Positions 18,194 through 26,892 of a stretch of DNA of 64,000 nucleotides are shown here, piece by piece. Each line of letters starts with the position of its first letter. Position 1 is the stretch's first letter. A program made the translations under genes and the position numbers. The notes beneath the pieces were generated by a model that was not told the DNA's origin, did not search any database, and saw nothing but the letters and a program-made list of their open reading frames with translations. The stretch spans positions 172,281 to 236,280 of the forward strand of contig JAOZOU010000002.1 of assembly GCA_029933125.1 (NCBI GenBank), read 5' to 3'. The stretch comes from a bacterium. GTDB taxonomy: Bacteria > Arandabacterota > Arandabacteria > Arandabacterales > Arandabacteraceae.

Positions 18194-19616
18194 CTACCCT
18201 CACTTTTCTGAATCGTGCGGGAGCCGCACCATGAGCCACATGGGCTACCTGCATGGGTTCGCCCTTGCCACAGCTCGGAATACCCCAGATATGCCAGTGC
18301 TTGGAATTGCAGACGGCATCGCATGAAGCCCAGAATTCAGGCGTTATACCTGTATAGACTGCATTCTTAACCAGTCCCTCAATCTTTCCATTCCTTATTC
18401 GCCAGGCAATCTCGGTCCCAAACTGGAAGTTGAGGCGCTTATCATCAATGCTCCAGCTCTTATTGGAATCAACCATGATACCATCCTTGGTATCCTTGAT
18501 AAGATCTTCCAGCTCCCATTCACCTGGCTCAAGGTTGATGTTTGTCATGCGAATGAGAGGGATGCGATTCCAACCATCCGCACGCATACAGCCATTACTC
18601 TTCTGGTTAAGCTTTGCTGCTGTTTCTCTTGAGGTTAGATATCCAACGAAGATGCCATTCTCGACTATGGGGGTGCGTTGGGCTGGGACGCCTTCATCGT
18701 CATAGCCGAATGTTCCAAGTCCTCCTTCACATGTTGCATCCTGGAAGATCGAGACATGTTCCGAACCGTAGCGGAAGTTGCCCATCTTCTCAACTGTAAG
18801 AAAACTTGTGCCTGCGAAGCTTGCCTCCATCCCAAAAACACGATCGAGTTCGGTCGGGTGTCCGCACGATTCATGTACTTGCAATGCTAGCTGAGAGCCG
18901 CCGATTATGAGATCCATCTCAGCCGATGGGCATTGAGGTGCCTTAAGCAGGGCTGCTGCCTCCTCGGCGGTCTTTTCGGCATTGTCAACAAGCTTCATTT
19001 GCTGGACAAATTCAAAGCCTCGTGTTGCCGTATCACCCCAGGAGGTCGGATAAGACCTCTTCTGAACATCACCATCGCCAATTGCAGTTGCGGCGATACC
19101 CGCACCGCTTTCAATTATTGTCTGCTCGATGTCTGCTCCTTCAGTGCTCAGGAAAACTTTATCAGTTCGGTAGAATTGCATCGAACCCTCCGAGACCTTG
19201 ATCATGCGATTCTTGCGCATGATACGATCAGCCTCAAGCAGGATCGCTATCTTCTCATCTAGGGATACACTGAAGGGATCCTTGATTATTTTTGTCCTGT
19301 ATGTATCCACCTTCGGCTCTTCCTCGCTCAAGACAACATCCCACTTCTTGAGCAAGCTTGTTGCTTTGGCAATCTCAATAGCTTCGCCTGCTACACGCGA
19401 AGCCTCTTCTTCTGAAAGGACTGAGCTGCTCGAGAATCCCCAGCATCCATTCACTATTACCCTTATGCCGAAACCCCTCGAGATCTCATCAGAGATTGAA
19501 TCAACTGATCCGTTCTTGACAAGAATCTTCTCGCTTCTTGTGGTGACGAGCCGAGCATCGGCATAATCAACTTTGTTTTTTATGCTGGCGAGCACATTCT
19601 TGAGTGCATCTTTCAC
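18186..19616 (-). CDS. TldD-family metalloprotease, first TldD/TldE pair
   Basis: A 476-residue TldD-like protease. The zinc motif HExxxH is 'HESCGH' at residues 248-253, followed by 'PTELDRVFGMEASFAGTSFL'. This differs from the classical HEAIGH of the second copy in this window (HEAIGH at 249-254 of that protein). Other family marks are 'GFGIRVIVNGCWGFSSSS' near the N-terminus and 'PIVENGIFVGYLTSRETA'. The GTG at 19616 is preceded by AGGAGG at good spacing. It is co-transcribed with the TldE-like gene downstream. The substrate is unknown; no microcin-like precursor was seen nearby. Confidence 0.88.
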   Translation of the reverse strand: MKDALKNVLASIKNKVDYADARLVTTRSEKILVKNGSVDSISDEISRGFGIRVIVNGCWGFSSSSVLSEEEASRVAGEAIEIAKATSLLKKWDVVLSEEEPKVDTYRTKIIKDPFSVSLDEKIAILLEADRIMRKNRMIKVSEGSMQFYRTDKVFLSTEGADIEQTIIESGAGIAATAIGDGDVQKRSYPTSWGDTATRGFEFVQQMKLVDNAEKTAEEAAALLKAPQCPSAEMDLIIGGSQLALQVHESCGHPTELDRVFGMEASFAGTSFLTVEKMGNFRYGSEHVSIFQDATCEGGLGTFGYDDEGVPAQRTPIVENGIFVGYLTSRETAAKLNQKSNGCMRADGWNRIPLIRMTNINLEPGEWELEDLIKDTKDGIMVDSNKSWSIDDKRLNFQFGTEIAWRIRNGKIEGLVKNAVYTGITPEFWASCDAVCNSKHWHIWGIPSCGKGEPMQVAHVAHGAAPARFRKVRVGV

Positions 19617-19688
19617 AAGAATCCCCTCCTACCTATTGTTGGATTCACTACACCCGGGATTCCAAAGATCGACAGGTTGCAACCAGTC

Positions 19689-19717
19689 ATGAAACCACGC
19701 TTGCCGATAAATGTCAA
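19689..19717 (-). promoter_or_regulatory. Candidate promoter of the first TldD/TldE operon
   Basis: On the minus strand TTGACA (19717-19712), 17 bases, then TTTCAT (19694-19689), some 70 bases upstream of the GTG at 19616. The -35 is perfect and the -10 matches four of six. Confidence 0.5.
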
Positions 19718-19861
19718 GCTTTGGATGGGGCAGCAGCCATGCGGGTAGAGCGTTATGCGGGCCTTAGCACTATGGGTTAATGGGTTCTATTGATTGGAAG
19801 CGAGCTTGTGCTTGATTGAGGTCAGTGGCAACTGTCTCCTTTAGTTTCCGAGACTGCTTAT

Positions 19862-20929
19862 TCACAAGTTGATTCCGACTATGCCACTGTACCTGTTCTC
19901 ATGTCCAAGGGCTTCGGCTAAGGGGCGCCTGGCAAAATCGAACCGAGCTTGCAGGCTTCCAAGGTGGAGGCTAAGTCCAAGTCCCCAGGTAAAGTCGCGG
20001 ATTCGCCCTGGCTTGTCATTGATGTAGCCTACACGCATATGGAAAGTCTCGACCAGGCTAATCTCGCTTCCCCATTTCAAAATCAGTTCTTTATCACTGT
20101 TCCTATAGGTCTCATCTATAAGATCCAGATAAGACGAAAGGGCTAGGAGAGGTGGCCTAAATCCAACAAGGGACAATACACTTTTGTAAGGGGCGGTTTC
20201 CATCCTGAATCCTACCCCTGCACGCAGACACATCGGCAGGGGGGCCTTGGAGGCATCACACAGCTCGACATCCCTGCCAAAATTAAGATAGCTCAGCCCA
20301 CCGGAAAGGCTGAGGCGACCATTGGTGCCAATCTTCTCTTCGATCTTGGCCCACAGGCCCACATCCCCAGCCCAGGCACCAGGCTCGCAGGGCTTGTCCG
20401 GAGCCCAGGGCGTTCCGACAGACCACTTCCAGCGCTTGATAGCTGCTCCTGTACCGATGTGGAAATTCTCCGAAGGGCTCATTCCCCACGCAACCAGGAA
20501 CCTGAGGTAACGCTCGTATGACTTGTAGGGCTGGATGGGCTCACCGGAAGATGTCCTTTCCCACCACCTGCCGTAGGAGAGCTCAGCATAATCTACGCCG
20601 CCGGCTATCGTAGTTAACTTATCCGCAGACGATTGAAAGCCAAAGTAGGTGCCAACAGTGACAATGTGGACATCGTCTGCCAGCATGGGGATGAGATTGG
20701 AGTAGCCGCCTGCAAGGTAGACACCTTTAAGACCGGACAGAAGTGCGGGGTTATAGAGAGCATTGCATGGGTCACCTTCATCGGCAACGCCCGTCTCACC
20801 CATCCCATAGCTTCTCGCCGATGGCGACATGACCAGAGATGGAGCTGTGGCTTCGCCTACTGCCTCAAGCGAGGTTACGCCAGAAACAAGAACCATAGCA
20901 ATTGCAAGCAGGATGCATCGGAACATCAT
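19862..20929 (-). CDS. PorV/PorQ-like outer-membrane beta-barrel protein
   Basis: A 355-residue exported protein. The signal peptide is clear ('MMFRCILLAIAMVLVSGVTS'), and the mature start 'SARSYGMGETGVADEGDP' with 'ALYNPALL' is the hallmark of PorV/PorQ and FadL-like barrels of FCB bacteria. The rest alternates short amphipathic strands with polar turns and ends in an aromatic/hydrophobic strand 'RYSGIVGINL'. In Bacteroidetes PorV shuttles type IX cargo; here it could serve proteins with FlgD-like tails, which is inference. AGGAGG six bases before the ATG at 20929 fixes the start; the frame is open further upstream but without a signal peptide there. Confidence 0.75.
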   Translation of the reverse strand: MMFRCILLAIAMVLVSGVTSLEAVGEATAPSLVMSPSARSYGMGETGVADEGDPCNALYNPALLSGLKGVYLAGGYSNLIPMLADDVHIVTVGTYFGFQSSADKLTTIAGGVDYAELSYGRWWERTSSGEPIQPYKSYERYLRFLVAWGMSPSENFHIGTGAAIKRWKWSVGTPWAPDKPCEPGAWAGDVGLWAKIEEKIGTNGRLSLSGGLSYLNFGRDVELCDASKAPLPMCLRAGVGFRMETAPYKSVLSLVGFRPPLLALSSYLDLIDETYRNSDKELILKWGSEISLVETFHMRVGYINDKPGRIRDFTWGLGLSLHLGSLQARFDFARRPLAEALGHENRYSGIVGINL

Positions 20930-21229
20930 CGGGAACCTCCTAGGAAAAGGATAGGTGCAGAAGACAACCCGAGAATCACCAACTCTGCATGCCCTCGAAA
21001 AAGCAAGAACCTTTACGGTTGTCACTGTATCGTGTGTGAGGAATCCTGTCAGGCCACCAGGCTCTTTATTGCCCAATTAGGTTATCACGCCAAGAGCACT
21101 GACCTGATGATGCAGCCCTGAGAGCAGTGAGCTTGCCGCTTCTCCTAAAGCCATCGCAGCGACCGTGGGAACCCTGTCGCGTCTTAAGTGTTGACAGTTT
21201 ATAGGGTTTGGGCATAGGGTTTGTCCACG
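20930..21229. other. Divergent intergenic region
   Basis: No convincing gene. A TTGACA at 21191-21196 has only a poor -10 (near 21214), so the promoter nearer the radical SAM gene is preferred. Confidence 0.5.
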
Positions 21230-21246
21230 GGATGGCTTTGCCATCC
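21230..21246. promoter_or_regulatory. Palindrome overlapping the -35 of the radical SAM operon
   Basis: GGATGGC-TTT-GCCATCC is a perfect 7-bp inverted repeat that covers the -35 hexamer. Its placement suggests an operator, but the binding protein is unknown. Confidence 0.45.
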
Positions 21247-21267
21247 AGGTGTCTGTCATGCTATAAT
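21238..21267 (+). promoter_or_regulatory. Promoter of the radical SAM operon
   Basis: TTGCCA (21238-21243), 18 bases, then TGC-TATAAT (perfect -10 at 21262-21267 with an extended TG). Transcription would begin near 21274, only about 13 bases before the ATG at 21287, which supports that start. Confidence 0.7.
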
Positions 21268-21286
21268 CAAAAGTGGGGTGTTGGCT

Positions 21287-22627
21287 ATGACAGTCGCTGA
21301 CCGCCTGTTCATTTTCACTGCCAAGGGTGCTGTCAGAGCAGGTATGAAGATTCTTCCACTTGTATCTGACGAGACTCTTCTAAAGTTCTCACGCCGGAAG
21401 ATCGCCGAGGTTCCGTGGCCTGAAGGTCGGGACTTCATGGAGAGACTGCTGGTTTTCGGCAAGCGCGCCATATCGGAGGCAAGCGAGAATTGTCGGCAGA
21501 AAGCTGCCATGAATTTCTTCTACAACTTCTTGGTTGTGGGATATGTAAAGCGCAAGGCTTTTGGCCAAGAACATGGTTTCCGACCGCCATACTTGCTTGT
21601 CATAAGTCCTACGATGAGATGCAACCTCCATTGTTATGGCTGCTATGCGGGCAGCTATGCCAAGGCAGATCTCGACCTGGATACAGTTTGCCGTGTCATT
21701 GACGAAGCCAAGTCGATGGGTGCCTACTTTATTGTGATATCAGGTGGTGAGCCTTTTGCCTGGCCCCATATCTATGATCTCTTTGAACGTCAGCATGATG
21801 CCTTCTTCCAGGTTTACACAAATGGGAGCCTCATAGACGAAGGTGCAGCAAAGCGCTTATCCGAGCTTGGTAATGTTGTTCCGTGCATAAGTGTTGAAGG
21901 TTTTGAGGATGAAACGGATAGGCGACGGGGAAAGGGTGCCTTCAAAGCCATCATGAGAGCGATGGATGCCCTGCGTGAGAATGGGGTTATCTTCGGCTTC
22001 TCGGCAACAGCAACCCGAGAGAATAACGATTTTGTAGTGAGTGACGAATTTGTTGATTTCTATGAGAAGAAGGGTTGTTTCATTGGTTGGTACTTTAACT
22101 ATATACCCATTGGCAGGAAGCCGGATATTGATCTCATGCCAACACCCGAACAGCGTATCTATCGCAGACGAAGACTGTTGCAATTAAGGAGTGAACGGAG
22201 AATTGTGCTTGCTGATTTCTGGAATGATGGTCCTCTGACAGGTGGGTGCATTGCTGGTGGCAGAAGTTATCTCCACATAAACTCTAATGGTGACGTTGAG
22301 CCTTGCGTTTTCACCCACTTTGCTCTCCATAACATAAAGAAGACGAGCTTGGTGGATGTGCTCAAGAGTGATTTCTTCAGAGCCATAAGGAAGCGTATCC
22401 CTTATAGCGACAATTATCTCCGTCCGTGCATGATAATTGATCACCCTTATGTCTTGAGAGAAGTTGTAGAGAAATACGGCGCCCGACCCACCCATCCAGG
22501 CGCAGAAGCGCTTCTTACGGAGCTGAGATCCGATCTTGATCGTTATGCTGCCGCCTATGGGAAACTGGCTGACGAGGAATGGTATCGGGTTGAACAGGAA
22601 GGACAATTGAAAGCCAGTGGAGCATAA
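21287..22627 (+). CDS. Radical SAM enzyme with cysteine-bearing C-terminal extension
   Basis: A 446-residue radical SAM protein. The 4Fe-4S cluster motif is 'CNLHCYGC' (Cys 112, 116, 119), followed by 'VISGGEP', the SAM-binding loop. The C-terminal third has more cysteines ('GGCIAGG', 'EPCVF', 'RPCMII') and 'LHINSNGDVEPC', the pattern of SPASM-like domains that hold extra clusters. About 85 residues precede the barrel. Substrate is unknown. SPASM enzymes often modify peptides, but no precursor is seen. The next gene, a MATE exporter, overlaps its end by 11 bases, so export of the product is a plausible inference. Confidence 0.85.
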   Translation: MTVADRLFIFTAKGAVRAGMKILPLVSDETLLKFSRRKIAEVPWPEGRDFMERLLVFGKRAISEASENCRQKAAMNFFYNFLVVGYVKRKAFGQEHGFRPPYLLVISPTMRCNLHCYGCYAGSYAKADLDLDTVCRVIDEAKSMGAYFIVISGGEPFAWPHIYDLFERQHDAFFQVYTNGSLIDEGAAKRLSELGNVVPCISVEGFEDETDRRRGKGAFKAIMRAMDALRENGVIFGFSATATRENNDFVVSDEFVDFYEKKGCFIGWYFNYIPIGRKPDIDLMPTPEQRIYRRRRLLQLRSERRIVLADFWNDGPLTGGCIAGGRSYLHINSNGDVEPCVFTHFALHNIKKTSLVDVLKSDFFRAIRKRIPYSDNYLRPCMIIDHPYVLREVVEKYGARPTHPGAEALLTELRSDLDRYAAAYGKLADEEWYRVEQEGQLKASGA

Positions 22628-23996
22628 CAAGCGGGGGCTAGGGGCTACTGTATTCAGGCTCTCCTGGCCTGCAAGTGTAGAATTCCTTATCATTACAAGT
22701 ATTGTCTTCGCTGACATTCTATTCCTCGCTCGCCTGGGAAGCAGCGTAATCGCAGGGGTTGGTGTTTCAGTCACCATCTTCAGGGTCTTCTACGAAGCCT
22801 TCAATTCGATGGCAGTGGCTTCCACAACTGCTGTCGCGCAGGCATTCGGAGCTCGAAACCAATCACTTGCAACTCGATGCGCAGGACATTCACTTACCCT
22901 TGCACTTGTGCTCGGATGCCTATCAGGAGCACTTGGTGTAGCAGTTGCGGAGCCGGCAATGAGGCTCATGGGTATAAGTGGAAGCGTGCTTGAAGCAGGT
23001 GTAACCTATATGCGTATTAACATGCTGGCCTCGCCCTTCTATGCTGTTGCTCTGGCAGGCGGAGGCATCCTTAAAGGGGTTGGCGACACACGCACACCCA
23101 TGATTTTCACCCTCATTGCAAGCGTGTTTAAGATTGGGCTGAGTGCCATTCTCATTTTCGGAAGATGGGGATTGCCTCCTCTTGGGGTTGCAGGAGCTGC
23201 TCTAGCAACTCTCATCGGCTACTCTCTCAATGCTCTGCTTATGCTCATCAAACTGCTGCAGGGATTCTCGGGAATGAGGCTGGAGTGGTCGTCACTCAGG
23301 CTCGATATGGGCTTGCTCAAACGGCTTGCTGTGCTTGCTTGGCCAGTCGCTGTTGAGCGTATGATAATGAGAACGGGTTTTGTCTTCTACATGAGGATTG
23401 TGAGCGCTCTTGGGACAGTTGCACTTGCTGCCAATCAGATTGCGTTGCGCCTGGAATCGGTGTCGCTTACAGTTGGATTTGGCTTCACAGTCGCAGCAAC
23501 AACTCTTGTGGGGCAGTCCGTCGGACGGCGTGATGTCGCAGGAGCCAAGGCAAGAGCGTACGTTACCATGAGGATGGCACTCATAGCTATGGGCTCAATG
23601 ACCTTCTTGCTTATTCTCCTGAGACACCTCGCAGTTGGAATGTTTAAGCCTGAAGCGGATGTGAGAAACCTGGCAACCATTTGTCTTACAATCGGGGCCT
23701 TTGAGCTGCCTGCCTTTGGGATTCTCTTTACTTTTGCAGGTGCCCTGAGAGGAGCAGGGGATACGAGAAGTCCAATGCTTGTTGCGCTTTTCGGCACATT
23801 TCTGCTCAGACTTCCTCTTGTGTATCTTCTGGGTGTAAACTTTGGACTTGGTCTGAAGGGCATCTGGTACGGTACTCTCATTGACTGGATAGGGAGGGCG
23901 ACACTTATGGCAATCATTTTCAGAAGAGGTGCCTGGAAGTCGAAAACTTTCATTGAAGAAGCTGAGGTAGTCGATATAGAGGAGATGGAAGCATAA
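22617..23996 (+). CDS. MATE-family multidrug/metabolite exporter
   Basis: A 459-residue inner-membrane protein with about twelve helices in two related halves. 'GVGVSVTIFRVFYEAFNSMA' and 'LAGGGILKGVGDTRTP' in the first half repeat as 'ANQIALRLESVSLTVGFGFT' and 'FAGALRGAGDTRSP' in the second, typical of MATE proteins that export cations or metabolites with Na+ or H+. GTG 22617 is the first possible start, because an in-frame TGA lies three codons upstream. It overlaps the radical SAM gene by 11 bases. Its substrate may be the product of that enzyme; this is inference from context. Confidence 0.9.
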   Translation: MEHNKRGLGATVFRLSWPASVEFLIITSIVFADILFLARLGSSVIAGVGVSVTIFRVFYEAFNSMAVASTTAVAQAFGARNQSLATRCAGHSLTLALVLGCLSGALGVAVAEPAMRLMGISGSVLEAGVTYMRINMLASPFYAVALAGGGILKGVGDTRTPMIFTLIASVFKIGLSAILIFGRWGLPPLGVAGAALATLIGYSLNALLMLIKLLQGFSGMRLEWSSLRLDMGLLKRLAVLAWPVAVERMIMRTGFVFYMRIVSALGTVALAANQIALRLESVSLTVGFGFTVAATTLVGQSVGRRDVAGAKARAYVTMRMALIAMGSMTFLLILLRHLAVGMFKPEADVRNLATICLTIGAFELPAFGILFTFAGALRGAGDTRSPMLVALFGTFLLRLPLVYLLGVNFGLGLKGIWYGTLIDWIGRATLMAIIFRRGAWKSKTFIEEAEVVDIEEMEA

Positions 23997-24006
23997 GGAG
24001 GGAGAT

Positions 24007-24261
24007 ATGAAGAAAGTCATCGCGACAGTCAAAAGTGGAAAATGCAACCAGGGATTCCACAAGGTTGGTGATTCGTGGGTAATCGGTGAGCTTACGCCTG
24101 AAGGCATGTGCACATCTGCCTTCGATGCTATTTTCCCACTTGTGCTTACACTTCAATGCGGTGGGAAGTTTTTCTGGGAGAAGGATCCAAACGTGACCTA
24201 TGCCTCGTGTCCCGATGATACGGGTCTTGTCTTTGAGATCAAACTGGTTGGCGAGGAATAA
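24007..24261 (+). CDS. TIGR04076-family small protein
   Basis: An 84-residue protein that matches the TIGR04076 family pattern: 'KVIATVKSGKCNQGFHKVGD' at the start, 'TPEGMCTSAFDAIFPLVLTL' in the middle, then 'WEKDP' and 'ASCPDD'. Three conserved cysteines suggest a metal or redox site. The function of the family is unknown. GGAGG is seven bases before the ATG. It lies ten bases after the MATE gene and is clearly part of the operon. Confidence 0.8.
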   Translation: MKKVIATVKSGKCNQGFHKVGDSWVIGELTPEGMCTSAFDAIFPLVLTLQCGGKFFWEKDPNVTYASCPDDTGLVFEIKLVGEE

Positions 24262-24281
24262 GAAACGCAATTGGAGAAGCG

Positions 24282-25325
24282 GTGCGGTCGAGGCAACTTC
24301 GAAGATCTTCAAGCAGGTCAGATGTTCTGGCAGGGAGGTTTGAGGGTAAGCTCCCCCACGCGCTGCTTGATAAGCTCCTTTCTCAACTCAGCGAGCCAGG
24401 GCGAGATGTCATCATTGGTCCCCAGGTTGGTGAGGATGCTTTTGCTGCACGCGTAGGGAAAAAGGTTGTAGTAGCCTCAACTGACCCCATAACTTTCACA
24501 AGCCATGAAATTGGATACTACCTCGTTAACATCAATGCCAACGATGTCGCAACAATGGGAGCTCAGCCGAGGTGGCTACTCGCAACTGCTCTTTTACCAA
24601 AGGGCATCTCGAGAGGTGCAATCGCAAGGCTCTTTGCTGAGATTGATAAAGCCTGCCTCGAAGTGGGGGCAAGTCTTTGTGGGGGCCACACCGAGATTAC
24701 GGGTGTAGTGAGTCAGCCAGTTGTTATCGGAACCATGCTTGGCGTGGTTGATGAGGACAGACTTGTTCGACCTCAAAGGGTGAGATCTGGTGATTGTGTG
24801 CTTCTTACCAAAAGGCTGGCGATTGAAGGCACCGCCATTATTGCACGTGAGCGACCCGAGGATGTGAGGCTACTGCTTGGGAGGAAGTCATTTGCCAGGG
24901 CAATGAAGTTCTTGCATGATCCTGGCATAAGTATTGTTGCCGAGGCTCTCACCGCTGTGAGAGTTGCCAGGGTTCATGCAATGCATGATCCCACTGAGGG
25001 TGGGCTGATTTGGGGCATAAAGGAGCTTAGCCTTGCAACGGGTAAGGGAATTGAGGTAGATCTCGAGAGCATACCGATCTATCCTGAGACGAGGCTGTTG
25101 TGTGAGCACTTTGGAATAAATGTTCTGGGGCTTATTGCATCAGGTTCCCTCCTGATCGTTGCGAGTGAGAAGGATTCGAAAAGGATAATGCGATCGCTCA
25201 GAAGGCGAGGTGTGGAATGCAACCCCATCGGTATTGTCAAGGGCAAACAAGTTGTTCTGAGGAAGCATGGTAAGAAGGTAAGACTTCCTGAGATTGCCTC
25301 TGACGAGATAACGAGGATCTTGTAA
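24282..25325 (+). CDS. AIR-synthase/HypE-like protein
   Basis: A protein of about 347 residues of the PurM/HypE/SelD superfamily. Marks are 'GKLPHALLDKLL' near the N-terminus, 'IGPQVGEDAFAA', 'DPITFTSHEIGYYLVNINAN', 'DVATMGAQP' and 'MHDPTEGGLIWGI'. These proteins bind ATP and activate an amide or carboxylate. HypE makes the cyanide ligand of NiFe hydrogenases, but no hyp or hydrogenase gene is here, and this shorter class is often only called hydrogenase-maturation-like. The start is uncertain: GTG 24282 leads into an arginine-rich stretch before the conserved part. It is last in the radical SAM operon. Confidence 0.75.
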   Translation: MRSRQLRRSSSRSDVLAGRFEGKLPHALLDKLLSQLSEPGRDVIIGPQVGEDAFAARVGKKVVVASTDPITFTSHEIGYYLVNINANDVATMGAQPRWLLATALLPKGISRGAIARLFAEIDKACLEVGASLCGGHTEITGVVSQPVVIGTMLGVVDEDRLVRPQRVRSGDCVLLTKRLAIEGTAIIARERPEDVRLLLGRKSFARAMKFLHDPGISIVAEALTAVRVARVHAMHDPTEGGLIWGIKELSLATGKGIEVDLESIPIYPETRLLCEHFGINVLGLIASGSLLIVASEKDSKRIMRSLRRRGVECNPIGIVKGKQVVLRKHGKKVRLPEIASDEITRIL

Positions 25326-25371
25326 GGCTCCCCGAGGATGGGAAACCCGAGCCTACGAGGCCTGTAACTTG

Positions 25372-26547
25372 CTACACTTTAAGTTGCGTTCCCCAGATGA
25401 GCAGAGCCACGACAGCAGCGAGGCTGACTATTGCTCCATAAGCAAAAGTAGCTTCGGGCTTCACTTGCCAGAGAATGCCGGCAAGGAGACTTGCTGGCAG
25501 TGTTGCGAGCCCTGTTGCTGTGTGGAAAGCCCCCAGTGCAGTTGCCTTGATTTGCGCAGGCGCGAGATCGGACACCATTGCCCGCTGATTGCCATCCACA
25601 ATGGCATGGACAATGCCATAGAGGGCAAACAGGAAGCCAAATGCAAGGCGTGAATCCAGGAAGACAAAGCCAAAGCAAACGCCTGCGAAAAGCCCGTAGC
25701 CAACCACCAGAACGGGCCTTCTCCCTATCCTGTCAGAGAGTAAGCCAAAGGGAAGAGCGAAACCTGCATAGAAGATGTTGAAAAGTACGTACAAGAGGAT
25801 GGGAGCTCCAATAGCAAGTCTCCCTTCAAAGAGGTGCTGAGCTCTCAGGATGAAAAACATATAGCTGAAATTGCCGAGCGTGAAAATGGTTGCAGCAAGG
25901 ATAAAGAGACGCAGGTTGTGGGGAAGCGACATCAGGTTGACTTTGAGATTCCTAAATTGTGGTTTACCTTTTATCTCCCTAACGAAATATATGGGTAGGA
26001 GGGATGAGAAAGCAACGAGAGCTGCAATCAGGATGACTTTTCCAAGATCGAGCCCCAGGAACCAATAAAGCAAGAAAACAAGTACCGAACCCAGGAGGGC
26101 GCCGAGCGTATCAAGTGCACGATGAATTCCAAAAGCCTTGCCCCTCGTCCCTGGCATGGAGTCAGCTATTATTGCGTCCCTCGGGGCCGTTCTCATACCC
26201 TTCCCGACTCTTTCAAGCCCAGCGAAAACCAGTACTTGCTGCCAAGTCTTCGAGAGGGCAAGCAGCAGCTTGAAGCCTGACGAAAGCGCATAACCTGATG
26301 AAAGAAATATCTTTCTTCTTCCTGTTGTGTCAGACCACCAGCCACATATTACTTTGAGTAGACTAGCAATGCTCTCCCTGAGACCACCAATCGCACCAAT
26401 CGCCAATCCACCGCCACCCAAAGATGTGATGAACATGGGAAGGATTGGAATAATCATTTCACTGCTGAGGTCGTTGAGGAAACTCACGATCCCCAGAATG
26501 ACGACATTGCGACTCAAACTACCAGCAGACTTTCCCACATCCATCAA
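25372..26547 (-). CDS. MFS transporter
   Basis: A 391-residue major facilitator with about twelve helices. Seen are 'WWSDTTGRRKIF' after helix 2 and 'FGLLSDRIGRRPVL' in the second half, the paired MFS signature loops, plus 'APRDAIIADSMPGTRGKAFG' in the first half. The pattern resembles the YfcJ/FsrR-like drug and metabolite exporters. The substrate is unknown. The start codon overlaps the stop of the upstream 70-residue membrane protein (ATGA), so they are co-transcribed. The 3' end carries an 18-base word that recurs near 4820. Confidence 0.88.
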   Translation of the reverse strand: MMDVGKSAGSLSRNVVILGIVSFLNDLSSEMIIPILPMFITSLGGGGLAIGAIGGLRESIASLLKVICGWWSDTTGRRKIFLSSGYALSSGFKLLLALSKTWQQVLVFAGLERVGKGMRTAPRDAIIADSMPGTRGKAFGIHRALDTLGALLGSVLVFLLYWFLGLDLGKVILIAALVAFSSLLPIYFVREIKGKPQFRNLKVNLMSLPHNLRLFILAATIFTLGNFSYMFFILRAQHLFEGRLAIGAPILLYVLFNIFYAGFALPFGLLSDRIGRRPVLVVGYGLFAGVCFGFVFLDSRLAFGFLFALYGIVHAIVDGNQRAMVSDLAPAQIKATALGAFHTATGLATLPASLLAGILWQVKPEATFAYGAIVSLAAVVALLIWGTQLKV

Positions 26548-26756
26548 TTTTCTTTATCCTGCTTTGCTCTTCGCTGGCGGGCCTGAAGATAGGAAAGTGT
26601 CACCCCGAGGATGATACCCAGCCTGATGGCTGTTGCCCAATCGAACCAGCCATCGCCATGAGCGATGAGACTATAGATGTAAGAGACAACTGCAGAGACG
26701 ACAAATACAATTGCAAATGTGATGACGCCGTCAAGCAAAGCCTGAGCTATTCTCAT
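26544..26756 (-). CDS. Small two-helix membrane protein
   Basis: A 70-residue protein with two hydrophobic stretches ('GVITFAIVFVVSAVVSYIYS' and 'AIRLGIILGVTLSYL') and a basic tail 'ARQRRAKQ'. ATG 26756 is six bases after AAGGAG; an in-frame Met at 26801 lacks a site. It overlaps the MFS gene by four bases. I do not recognise a family; it may be an accessory to the transporter. Confidence 0.7.
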   Translation of the reverse strand: MRIAQALLDGVITFAIVFVVSAVVSYIYSLIAHGDGWFDWATAIRLGIILGVTLSYLQARQRRAKQDKEN

Positions 26757-26825
26757 TTCAAACTCCTTCGCTTGGTATCCTCCCCCTGTCATGCATACCA
26801 CTGCCTCCCGCCCGAGTCTCCCATA

Positions 26826-26854
26826 TGATCATCGTAAAATCGCAATTGTGTCAA
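26826..26854 (-). promoter_or_regulatory. Candidate promoter of the small membrane protein-MFS operon
   Basis: On the minus strand TTGACA (26854-26849) with a weak -10 17 bases on (TGATCA, 26831-26826); GATCAT one base further is also possible. About 70 bases upstream of the ATG at 26756. Confidence 0.4.
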
Positions 26855-26892
26855 GCGCTTTCAAAGCTTATGCTTGAGCGTGGGGTGCTTCA

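Noticed and set aside
21191-21219. Promoter with TTGACA at 21191
   Set aside because: No acceptable -10 at 16-18 bases; the extended -10 promoter 45 bases downstream fits the gene start better.
22184-22777. 197-codon open frame on the minus strand across the radical SAM/MATE junction
   Set aside because: It is antisense to two clear genes, has no domain-like composition and no ribosome site.
24282-25325. Selenide water dikinase or true HypE of a hydrogenase operon
   Set aside because: No selenocysteine or hydrogenase genes around, and the N-terminal Cys/Sec motif of SelD is missing.
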